A stretch of DNA of 64,000 bases from Paramyrothecium sp. XJ0827 (taxonomy: Eukaryota; Ascomycota; Sordariomycetes; Hypocreales; Stachybotryaceae): positions 1,674,001-1,738,000 of the forward strand of contig JAJFPB010000011.1 in the NCBI GenBank assembly GCA_020881915.1, read 5' to 3'. Position 1 is the stretch's first letter; every line of letters starts with the position of its first letter. Position numbers and translations under genes: made by a program. Positions 30,673 through 41,142 of the stretch are shown piece by piece. The notes beneath the pieces are model-generated. The model was not told where the DNA came from. It did not search any database and was given only the letters and a program-made list of their open reading frames with translations.

Positions 30673-32398
30673 ATGGCACTTTCCTCTACGCTAGGCGGCG
30701 CTTGCGCGCCCGAGACATTTACGACTCTACCGTACGTCTTCGGAGCCGAAGTTATCTCCATCGCCGCCTCTTTAGTGACAAACTATACGATGGAGTCGGA
30801 TGCCGCTCTTAGATACATTCACCCATCTACCACCGCAGAAAACTTGGCTTTTTGCAACGTCACTGTCACATATACGCACCCCGGTACCAACGACCGAGTG
30901 AACGTGGAGGCCTGGCTTCCTGTGAGTGATTGGAACGAACGACTATATGCTGCAGGCGGTGGAGGATTCGCCGCTGGGCGTTTCTTCATCCCCTATTCGA
31001 CAATGGCCGGTGCGTTAACGGAAGGATATGCCACGGTCACCACGGATGCCGGATTAGGAGTTGATGCTCAGGCCCTTGATGCAAGCTCTTGGGCTCTCCT
31101 CAGTCCTGGGAATATTGATCTGAACTTGGCTCAAACATTTGGCTCTGTATCATTGAATGAAGAAGTACGTGACAAGCCGTCTCGGCAACTAACATCTCGG
31201 CTCTTGGTTGACATAAAGCAGGCTATTATAGCAAAGCATCTCTTGAAGAGCTTCTACGGCAGACCTCCCGTGTACAGCTATTGGAACGGGTGCTCACAAG
31301 GCGGTCGGCAGGGTTTAATGCTTGCGCAGCGTTATCCGCAAGCATTTGACGGCATCGCTGCTGGCGCTCCAGCTCTCAACTTGCCTCAGGTGTGCAGCAG
31401 CATCTTTTGGCCGCAGCAATATATGAACATGTTTGATGAATACCCGCATGAATGCGAGGTTGATGCCATCGTGCAAGGCGTCATCTCTGCCTGTGACAGC
31501 CTAGATGGTGTGGTCGATGGGATCATCACGGAGGTAGAAATGTGCTTAAGGAGTTTCGATCCTTTCCAACTGGTGGGGGAACATATTGACTGCTCGAGAA
31601 CAGGTGGCGAGAGACAAATAAGTATTGGTGCTGCGTCCGTTGTGAATGCGACATGGATGGGAATGACATCATCTTCAGGAAAGAAGATCTGGCATGGATT
31701 AAATCCCGGAACCAATCTAACTGGCATAGAGGGCTTTCAAGGCGGCGTCGCAGGCACTAATTGTTCTGGCGCTAGTGAATGCGCTGGTAGGCCTAACCCC
31801 CTTGGCTCCCGGTGGATGCAATTGTTTCTAGCCAAGGACTCAAGTTTTAATGTTGTAACATTATTACCGGAGAGGAATTTCATCGCCTGGTGCACCAAGG
31901 CATCCAGGAGTTCTCCTCTTTTTTTGGAACAGATGATGCAGATCTGTCTGCATTCCGAGACGCTGGAGGAAAAATGCTGAGTTGGCATGGCCTTGTAAGT
32001 ATTTTGTTTTCAAGTCTCAAATGATGACCACATTCCTGATTTCCTCTTGTTGACTATAAGCGCGATAGGCAGATGACTTGATTTCCCCAAAAGGGACCGA
32101 ATCGTACTACCAAGGCGTTTCCAACCTACTACCAGACGTCCACGACTTCTATCGGCACTTTGAGATCCCTGGGCTTGCCCACTGCTCCGGCGGATTGGGA
32201 GGGCAGCCCACTGCAATGTTCGAGCAGCTGCGCGCCTGGGTCGAAAACGGAACGGCGCCGAAAAGCTCACCCGTTACATTCATTAACAACAGGGGGGAAG
32301 AATGGAACCGTATACTATGCCCTTATCCGCAGAAAGCTCGTCTTTTGGCGGGCTGTGGAAATCCTAAGGCAGCGGAATGTTGGAATTGCACGACATAA
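30673..32398 (+). pseudogene. tannase/feruloyl esterase, one frameshift
   Basis: Secreted alpha/beta-hydrolase that cleaves ester bonds of gallates or hydroxycinnamates. The nucleophile motif CSQGGRQG is at about 31293-31316. The family blocks VEAWLPVSDWNERLYAAGGGGFA, in two parts, and YATVTTDAG precede it, and the calcium-loop type segment CDSLDGVVDG follows. The C-terminal part needs a frame change near 31870-31875, after LLPE, into a frame reading FHRLVHQ, GTDDADLSAFRDAGGKML and SWHGL. A 74-nt intron (31995-32068, GTAAGT..ATAG) then joins to ADDLISPKG and the catalytic His region PGLAHCSGG. One lost base breaks the gene, or is a sequence error. The start is uncertain: ATG 30673 leaves almost no signal peptide before the first Cys. 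Confidence 0.8.
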
Positions 32399-34454
32399 AT
32401 AGCTCGTCCAGTTTTTCCCAACTATGCGGAGGCGCATGAAGAGATACTCAGACACACAAGTGTCCTTAGCAATAGCACTGGAGCCCGTCATAAGCCAATG
32501 GAACGATGTTCCAACGGAATACAGAGAAATCTAGCGTCGTCATAGACGGCCATTTGCCAACTCCTCTTAGGGGGGTCTAGCAAAAGACATGCACCGATCA
32601 CCTGAAATCAATGTTCCCGAGAAGCTTCGAAAATACTGGTCATTAGTATCAGGTAGTAATTTGGCGGTAACGTGACTAAACATGTCATGCCACCTGGAGG
32701 ATTGGGGCATAACCAAATTATTTAGAGTACAACTGCTAATTACACCTTCACTAGGAGGAAAGCCGTCAAAACCACATTAAAGATACAGCGTACCGGTGGT
32801 CTTCCATCTGATCGTCTCAAATGGATTTGGAAAAAAAGCAATTGCACAATGGAAAATTGCTCAGAGGGCTGGAAGCTCAACTTTTTTTTTTTTTGTTTTT
32901 TTGACGCTGCTCAATTTTGTTTTGAGGAACAAACATGGGATTTAACCTCCAATAACCATTGAAGAGGTTGAGAACTAATATGGGAAGCTTGAAAGAGCAC
33001 TTGGCCTGCGGTGGTGGCCGACATTCTCATTGGAAGGCGCAGCAATGGCCTTCAGATACGGACATGCTTTTCCACTTGGTCAGAAAGGAAGGCCGTTACG
33101 TTTTGGCAGGCTTCGTGCTATGGGCATGATACGGCGCAGTCGTTGCTGCTTAACCTTGGCATAGTTGACGACATCCTGCACAGAGTGGATGTGAGAGTAT
33201 TGTGAAGGCGCTATTGATACAGGCGAGGTCCATATCAACTGGACTGATCGCGATGCCCAGACACCACTATGGGTGGCCGTGGCAAATTGGCGCAGCGAGA
33301 CTGTAAATCTGATTTTGCTGATTTTCTCGTCACGCCGAGGGGAGTTGCTTAAACACCATGAAGCTTATCGCAGCGCGATTTTATAATGCACACAATAAAG
33401 GTAGTACCATTCAAATGTTCTGGATTCTTCATTCGAATTAGATAAGTCTTGATATGCGTGCGTAAGGTCTGCTCAAAGGATGCCACATCGTCACGAACGC
33501 AGTCAAAAGTTCCCCCATTTTGGAGTTACAAACCCGCGCTTCAAGCACATATCAACAGCGACTATCATTTTGAATTCACAATACAACACTTATACAACTA
33601 AATAGGCTCCAGCAAGACGATTCGAAAAATGCGTACAAATTCTTCAATATCTCAACACTGCGCGAACAACTGCAAGTGACACTTATCGCGTCAGTTCGCT
33701 ATTTGGAGGCTGTTAGGGACTTATCTAATACCCAGCCCAGTATGACCTTGTTACTTGCTTGTCCCACTTAAACTAGTATGATTAAGAAGTACATGAAACA
33801 TTTGCAACATAAAGACGTATTTTAGCAACTGGCCGCTTGGACGCGTTATTCGCGCTCACTTGACCACCTATTGTTTGCCTTTACTGCCGCCATGTCATTA
33901 AACCTGTGATAGATCGGATAGAACTATTTCAGAAATTATTATGTTGATGATTCGTGAGTTACAGTAACGTTACTTTATAATATAAATGATAGAAATTCTC
34001 TTATCTGCATCGGAGGTTTGGTTCCTCTGAAGCCCAATGGGCACTGGAAGTCAAATTCTGTAAGTCCATTCTCGCAGGCAGGAGCCGCTTTAACTGCATG
34101 GGCCCATTGGCTAGAGGTGGGCTGGAATGACATGATTTCGCTTGCAAGGGAAATGTAAATAAAGCCAAATGCTCCCGCGCAGTAAAATAGAATAAAGTAG
34201 ATCACCGTAATCAGCGGGATAAGGTGGTTCTGGTCAGATTAAAGAGAGGCCTCGGCGTTGCATAACTTGTTGCGTAGTTATCTTTAGTGAGCTGAGGTTA
34301 TCCCATTGACATTGATAAGAACCATGAATGTATCCGCCTCACACTAATTGGTACATAGAGTAACAAAAAACCATCAAAAACTCTATGGCGAGCGTTCTGA
34401 CGATACCCACATGGCTGACGCTCCACGAATAGCGGGGGGCTCTTTTGGACGGTT
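32399..34454. other. intergenic, no gene recognised
   Basis: AT-rich interval with a T13-G-T8 tract near 32882-32903. Open frames are short and without domains or credible introns. No transposon ends were recognised. Confidence 0.5.
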
Positions 34455-34701
34455 CCTCAAGTCCAGGGATCCGCGATGTCGTCCTCAGCAGTGCGACCGT
34501 TCCATGTGGCACGCCGTAGTGCCTTGGCCTCTTCCAACTGGGTCTCGTTGACCACATCACCGATCTGGAGAAGAGGAGGTTGTAGTGCCCCAGCTCACCT
34601 CTTTGAACATAAAAGCTGATATCAGAAACAGTGTCGATGAGGTTACGCCAGTAGAGTCTCTTCTCTCTGCGGATGACGCGTCGGAAATCTTTACTGGCCA
34701 T
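34455..34701 (-). pseudogene. LINE (Tad-like) fragment between endonuclease and RT
   Basis: On the minus strand MASKDFRRVIRREKRLYWRN resembles the conserved basic linker after the endonuclease of fungal LINEs (typically FRK.VR.AKR.YWR..I). In a second frame, the following sequence reads DVVNETQLEEAKALRRATW, similar to the next linker block that precedes the RT. At least one frameshift separates them and no RT motif follows. It is a short decayed scrap; identification rests on pattern memory of the family. Confidence 0.45.
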
Positions 34702-34749
34702 CTGCCAGCCGGTAGATATCAAGCTGCAGCACACAGTTAGATCCTGCAT

Positions 34750-35216
34750 TCATCCGTGTACATTCGCGGCCCGGTTACAAGTGCCGAGGAAGCACGGAAC
34801 TGAGTTCTAGAGTCTAGCCGCAATAGAACGAACTCTCCCTCAGCTCCACCTAGTTTATGGAACCACTTAAAAGCATTGACACTAGGGGACTTAAAAATAG
34901 GGACACTTAATTTCAACGATCCGGATGCCGTCGGAGTCGGGTTAATGGAAATTGACTTTAGTCCTAATTGGCCATATCTGGTGGGGCAGGAAGGAGTTAC
35001 CTGGAGCTGGGTGTAAGCAAATATAAATACTCTAACATACATCATAGTAAAGAAGAGCCGTCGGGAAGAGCCAGCACTCTGCTATCGAGTCTTTGAATAA
35101 ATTATTATTTCTCGCCATCCGCAACGGCTTAGTATGAGTTCATCCACTGGCCACAAGTCTCTACGCATCGGCGTTATGCTTGAGGGAGTCCAGCTTAGCG
35201 ACATTGTCGGTGTTGA
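34750..35216. other. intergenic, no gene recognised
   Basis: No supportable gene. Borders the left end of hAT-4 at 35217; the 8 bases before it (GGTGTTGA) are not repeated at the right end. Confidence 0.5.
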
Positions 35217-38111
35217 CAGGGTAGGGAATCAATCCATCCACGTCAATATCCGGCTTCGTGGATTGAATTGACGGCTTACTCAGCAGAGTGCTCATGGATT
35301 GATGTCCACGAGGCTATCTGTGGATTGATGTCCATAATATTGAACTCGTGGAACACCCTTGTCACATTCACTCGGATTTCCTAATCGGGTAATTCATGAA
35401 CCAATCGCCGAAACTTCTATTGCCTTATTCCTGGTGCTTCTCCAAACAAGCCCGTCCAACAGCCTCCTCTAACGCTGTATCGTCAAGCAGTATGCTATCA
35501 GCATCTTCGATTATCCCTGCGCGTAACCAAGATCGCAGCGTTTGGATTAGTCCAATGGTCCCAGCGTCTAAGCGGTTTCGGAGGGCGTGACCATCAACCC
35601 AGTCGCGGAGAACAGTCTCTCGCACTCTGAGCTCATCGCCGGCACTGTCATGACGTCGAGAGCCATTCGAGATAGCCTCGGGTACTCAAACCTCTTGAGT
35701 ATCCAATATTCAACAGGGTCGACGACGTCCCTGTCGCTTCCAGACACATTGGCTTGCCACCGGACGTATTCATCCGCTTGACCAGCGAAGGGCTGACTTT
35801 GACGGTATCTGTTACGATACCGATCAAAGGATGACAACGTCGTCTTTCGCCTCTTTACAACCGGGCCTTCGGGAGACGTGACAGTGATTTGTAGGTCTCT
35901 GTATTCTGTCTCCCAAAGATGTTGCACGATATCCTTCGCTTCATCGATCCAGCCCGGGTGCTGTTGACCCCAAACCTCGTCGAAGTAGTCCCATCGTAGG
36001 CTAGGGTGTAAGGCAGCCGCGGCGTAGTATACTGGTGAATCCCTCAAAGTATTGTAGTATTTATCGAGCTTCTTCCAGCCAAGGTTGATATTGAAAACAA
36101 ATTGCTCCGGCTCGGGATGCCTCTCGACATGCGATTTTGCGTCCTCAAGCTTCCCAAGTAGGAATTCGAAGGCCTCCAGGACATCGGTCATAGAGCCAAA
36201 GGTTTCCCTAACTCCAGACGATCGATATCGCGACTGTCCGTCTCCCTGAAGCACTTGTACAACCACGTGAAAGTCGGAGAGGATCTCATCAAACGTCCTC
36301 AGCACCGCCCAATCGTTCTCGTTGAGGAAGCTGGACTCCTCGAGGCAGGGGAAACTTCCGTCCTGTCTCACCTTTTCGAGCATCTCGGAGTAGTCTCTTG
36401 GCTTTGGCGATGAATTCTTCGTAGAAGGGCTGCAGGCGAAGCACTCGTTTTATCATATAGTACTGGGATAACCATCTAGTATCGTTATCAAGGACAACGT
36501 CAACTGGCTGTTGCTTTCCAACTTGAGGATCATCAGACGCTGCAAATGAGTCTTGCTGCAGTTGACGAAGTAACTGAGTCAGCAAATCGGAGCGATGGAC
36601 CCAAACGACAAAGTTATGTGCTTTTCCGACAGGGCCTTTCCGCATCCACTCGTCATGGGTTGCTCGCCAAAGGCTCCCCCTTGACGAGAGATGTCTCAAA
36701 CGCATCAACATCCTTTCCAAAGAGAAGGGATTTAACAACAAGATTAAGGATGTGTCCTATGCATCGAACACGTCGTCGCACCGGATCGAATTTCAGCTCT
36801 TCTGCTATCTCTGCCATGGCAGTTTCATTGTTTGCTGCATTATCGAGAGTGAAGTAACCGACCTTGTCCTCGATGCCAAACGACCTGATGATCTCAAGGA
36901 TCTCGGCCGCAATGTTCTCTCCGGTATGCCGTTCTACTAGCTCTGGAATACCGAGCACGACTTTTGGAGCTGATTCTCGTTGTCCCTGAAGACGGCCGTC
37001 ACGCCATATAGCGCGTGACGATTCCTGGTCCTTGCGCCGTCAAAGGCAATGTGGATCTGACCCGGCGACCTGTTCAAGACCTCTTGCACCGTGCTATGAT
37101 ACCGGTCGAATTGTTGAACCGCCAGTCTGTGCACGGTCTTCGCCGTAATGTGCGCGCTCGTAACCTTGATCGCTGGATTGAGGTATTCGAAAATCTGTTG
37201 CAATCGAGGGTGTTCAGCCTGCTTAAACGATTGCTGGCTTTCGACTATCCAGTTGACAATGAGCTTCTGAAACTCTCCTCGATCGAAGCGTTTGATCAAG
37301 CTATTGGCCAGTGCTTGATCCTTTGGATCGGAACGTTTGAGGCCCATGAAGTCCGAAATAGAAGCAAGCACCCTCTTGCCTCCTTTCTTCTGTGACGGTG
37401 TTGATCGTCGTCCTGATGGATCCCAGTAGCCGTGAGCTTTCCAGAGGTGGAGTTCAGCGTTTTGGGTACCTTTGGATTCGTATGACTGCGGTGTGGGGGT
37501 ATTCTGGCGCACACATGGCATACAGATCCATCGTCGGGATGTTTTGGATTGAATCTCAACCCCGTAATTCCATACCCATGACAGAGTATCTTTGTTGCGC
37601 TCGGCCAGCGTGAATTCCTTCCAGACGCGGAAGATCCTCCGCTCCTCATCACTTGTCGGTGCCCAAGTAGAAGGTTGGAGGACTTCGGGGTCCGGATCCA
37701 GAGCAGGCTGAGGGACCTCGGCATGCCGCTCGTTGTTGGTCGGTAGTTTAGGGTCAAGAGGTAAGTCCGCCATCTCGAAATTCAAGGTTCACCAACCGTA
37801 CGAATCGAGTAAATGGAGGAACCTTCGCGTTCGGGCATTATAGCGCGTCACGACGTGTCGAAACGCGCCGGAGGTATTGCCTGATTAGATGTGTTAGTGT
37901 TTGGGTTGAAATACGTAGTAAATATTAACGAAATATATCAAGACATTCCACCCCTGACTAGCGTCCACGTCAATCCACATCTCAATCCACGAGCCCCCAT
38001 CAGTGGATGGATGGATTACATAACAACAGGTCTCGTGGATTGACGTGGACGTGGATTGAAGTCAACATATTGATCAATACCGTGGAAGTCGTGGATTGAT
38101 TCCCTACCCTG
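35217..38111 (-). mobile_element. hAT element hAT-4, 2895 bp
   Basis: Both ends carry the 20-bp inverted repeat CAGGGTAGGGAATCAATCCA (35217-35236, and inverted at 38092-38111). Inside both ends are several copies of a GTGGATTGATGTCCAC-like motif in both orientations (for example at about 35265, 35310, 35330, 37970, 38035 and 38050), as expected for subterminal transposase sites. The flanking 8-mers GGTGTTGA and CATCTCTA do not match, so the expected duplication is missing. The right end is 5 bp from the oxidoreductase stop codon. Confidence 0.85.
35425..37773 (-). pseudogene. hAT transposase (hAT-4), several frameshifts
   Basis: Start ATG 37773 (MADLPLDPK). The N-terminal part is continuous through the zinc-finger region (WICMPCVRQ ... 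AELHLWKAHG) to GQIHIAFDGARTRNRHALYG, then breaks near 36955. The next frame carries YFTLDNAANNETAMAEI and RCIGHILNLVVKSLLFG, a further one MRKGPVGKAHNFVVWVHRS and LDNDTRWLSQYYMIKRV, then LNENDWAVLRTF...NLGWKKLDKYYNT, and the dimerisation domain FEYPRLSRMALDVMTVPAMSSECERLFS ends in yet another frame (TIGLIQTLRSWLRAG). At least four frame changes make it inactive. Its motifs are closest to hAT-6 at 52-55 kb. Confidence 0.87.
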
Positions 38112-38116
38112 CATCT

Positions 38117-39073
38117 CTACTCCTCTTGAGGATATTTCAACCCGCATTGGGCTCTCGCCGCATCCATCATGGTCATGATTGCTACGGTTGTATCCAATGA
38201 GCACACGTCGCTCTCTAGTTTGCCCGCTCGGATGTCCTCTGCCACGGCATCGGCCTCGTAGTGAAATCCCGTGCCGGGAACTTCGAAATCCAATCTGGTT
38301 GGCTCTTGGCCTTTCGTCTTGACCATCAAGTAGCCGGGTTTTGATGCAGCAACGCCGCCGATCAAGATGGAGCCTTCGAAGCCATCGACACGACCAAACT
38401 CCTCGAGAAACCTGTACTGAAGGGAGCTGGTGCAAACAGCGGTTGCGTTGATATCCCGGTATTGCAGAATGATGGATGTCTGCTCGTCAAACCGCTGGTC
38501 AGGGACTGTCTCGCTCGCCATGAGGATGCTGGACAGCACCTGGGGTGGCACGGATGCCTGCCGGTCTGGGTGAGAGTCAAGCGCGATAGAGGCCCATGTG
38601 AGAGAGTAGATGCCAATGTCAAGAAGCGCTCCTGCGCCGAGTGCAAGGCTACCGAGTCGGCTCTTTGGGTCAGCCTGGCTGGTGGGCATGTAGAGACCAA
38701 AGTCGACAGAGACGGAAGCAACTCGTCCTATGACCTTTTCCTCGTACAGGAGGGACTTTAACTTGCTGGCAATGGGGAAAGAAGCGAGTCCAGACGGCTA
38801 TCCAAGAGTCAGCACAGGTGCGTGCTTAGATATGGGAGAATCGACTTACCTTCCATGAGAAACACTCCCTTGGCCTTGGCCGCGTCTCTCATCTCCCTGG
38901 CATCTTTGGCGTTCAGGGCGATGGGCTTCTCCCACAACACGTGCTTCCCGGCGGCAATGGCATCCAGGGTGTTTTGCTTATGGTGGACGTGCGGGGTTCC
39001 AACGTAGACAATGTCTACTTGGGAATCATTGTAGACGGATGCGTATGAGTCGTAGACTGCGGGATTCTGGGAG
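38117..39073 (-). pseudogene. Gfo/Idh/MocA oxidoreductase, 3' part (split by hAT-5)
   Basis: C-terminal three quarters of an NAD(P)-dependent oxidoreductase of the dihydrodiol/D-xylose dehydrogenase type. It starts at the hAT-5 junction (39073) inside exon 2. It continues through VDIVYVGTPHVHH and the catalytic EKP motif (GKHVLWEKPIALNAKDAR), a 52-nt intron (38849-38798, GTAAGT..CTGAC..ATAG), then VWTRFFP and the sheet domain (LGAGALLDIGIYSLTW) to TAG 38117. Just after WTRFFP the C run (plus-strand G run 38774-38777) has one base too many, which shifts the frame before the LKSLLYEEKVIGRV block. The 5' part of the same gene is at 44352-44605. Confidence 0.9.
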
Positions 39074-39087
39074 CAGGGATGGACATC

Positions 39088-39400
39088 GAACGAACGGGAA
39101 TCGAATCGATAGATTCATTCGATGCCAAGTCTTACAAATGTCGAATCGAATTTCTTGGCATTCGATTCGATGTCGAATCTGCGGCGCGCCCATTTGATTC
39201 GCATCGAATCGAATGTGACATGTCCTGTTCGATGTTCGAATGCATCGATTCGAATGTGGGGCATCCCATTCGACATTCGAACCGTACAGGTCACCATATG
39301 ATTCGACATCGAATCGATCGCCCTCACCCGTTCGATCGAGAATCGATCGATTCGGTCGAACACAGAGACGCGATGTGCGAATCATGACCAAGGGGTGGAT
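39088..39400. repeat. left subterminal TTCGAA/GATTCGA array of hAT-5
   Basis: About twenty copies of TTCGA or TCGAA in both orientations, many within GATTCGA, ATCGAATC or TTCGAATG contexts. The whole stretch can be translated in several frames, but the products are simple RIDRFSIE-like repeats of the motif, not genes. Confidence 0.85.
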
Positions 39401-40221
39401 TCAGCGCGATTCGCAGACGCGTTAAGAGGCCCCTGGCACTCTCCTCGACGCGACAAGTGCAACGCGATCAACGCTGACAACAATTCATCTTAATGCTAAG
39501 ATGTGTTAACAAGTACATAACATGACCCTAAAAGCCCATAGCATGCTAGGTACCCTGCAACTACAGCAATCATCCCTGTCTTACCGCCCCCAGCCCGGAA
39601 CGGATTAACGCGCCGGCCACCGCGAATTACCAACCAACAGGTTTACCAGTTGGGAATGACTCCTGTCAGATATTGTGGCGAATTGTATGTTCATCTTGTT
39701 CTGTGTCGTGCTTGCTACTTGAGGTTTCGGAGCAAGCTCTATATGCTTTTTCTGTGCTATGTGGAATCAACTGGAAGCTGCTTGCTAGGCCTGTGGCAAT
39801 AGGTGGCAACTGTCATCTTTGGTGACAATATCAGCCTTTCAAGCTACTTCCATGAGCTTCCTTTTGCGCTATTCAACAACTCCCATGGTCACAATCCCGA
39901 CAAATAACCCACCAGCAGGTGCTTTACAGGAATGTAACGGATAACCCAATTTTAATCTTGTAATAAAACACTGAGTCGGTTTCTATGAGGAATATATATT
40001 TGTCGCGTGGGGTGGTTGAAGTATGAGTTATTGTTGCTGTAAAAATACAACCTCCCAAGTTAGGAGGTACCAAGGTCGTCATATAAAAGTAGGTGGGGCT
40101 TACAGTAGTTTTTAACGCAGGAGTATAGGGTATGTCCGTCCCAGTAACAGGCCGCTATACAGAGAGGGGATCACTAAAAACACGCTTTTTCTGCGGAATA
40201 ATAGGCGGAATAATAGGAAGG

Positions 40222-40256
<35 letters not shown>

Positions 40257-41142
40257 ATCTCCGTATTTCTCTCTACTAAAAGTTTTTACTGATGCTAGCT
40301 TCGGCATGATCGGATGAATATGTCCGGCTCGAAGTTTTCACGCATTGGCGAGTATGGGATTCATGATCTTCCTGCCCTCTCTCTTTAACTTTTTGGTTGT
40401 CTCGGGGACCTGCACCTAAAGCCAGCTTTGCCTGTGAACCGATGTACCAGCGACTTCACAGGTGCATCCACTTAGAGCCTCAACTTCAAGTCCCCACCGT
40501 TCCGCCCCCTCACGTGAACCGTTTACAAAAACTCAAGAATCCATTCTGAGTTGACGCCAGATTGGAATGAGCACAAATGCAAAGCCGGGTATGGGGACTC
40601 GGCTGAGGTACGGGATGGCTTTTTTTCAAGGTTGGCCCGTAGTGATGCGTCTGTGCTTTGGCATGAGCCAATAGGAGCCTCTGACGCGAGTGGAACAGGG
40701 AATATATGGAATCTTACCCCACCGTCTGTGGACCTAATCAACGAGACCCCGATTTGGCTGGTTGCCAAGTACTGAGAGCTTGGTGGAGCGGCACTTGGGA
40801 GAATCTCCGTACACCAATGGTCGGAACAAAGTTTGGCTTTTCTTACATACAATGGCGGCTTCACGCGCGACTCCCTCGCCTTGGGCGCGCCAGGTCGTCG
40901 TTCGCGCTGCTCGCGAATGCTTCATTCATCGCACAAGATTTTGCATGTTTAACGGCAGTGGAGATGTCGCGAATTTCGCGTTGACGACAAAATGGGCGTG
41001 ATATACGCGTGTTATTGGCCTCAATGCCTGTCTTGTCAGTGATGGATGGATGGATTTAAGTTGAGCCTCAGTGCAGTCTCAATGGCTTCCAACAACCTCG
41101 ACCCACGCGACCCTCTGTCCGACTAGCTAAACTAACCGCATC
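39401..41142. other. non-coding interior of hAT-5
   Basis: No gene recognised in 1.7 kb between the left array and the transposase. It holds an uninterrupted A32 run at 40222-40253. The A run could mark a retroposed insertion, but no source sequence or flanking duplication was found. Confidence 0.5.

Noticed and set aside
34737..35045. 102-codon minus-strand open frame
   Set aside because: No domain, no credible context and composition like intergenic DNA.
39079..39425. Several overlapping open frames with RIDRF/FDSIR repeats
   Set aside because: They are translations of the TTCGAA array at the end of hAT-5 and appear on both strands and in several frames.
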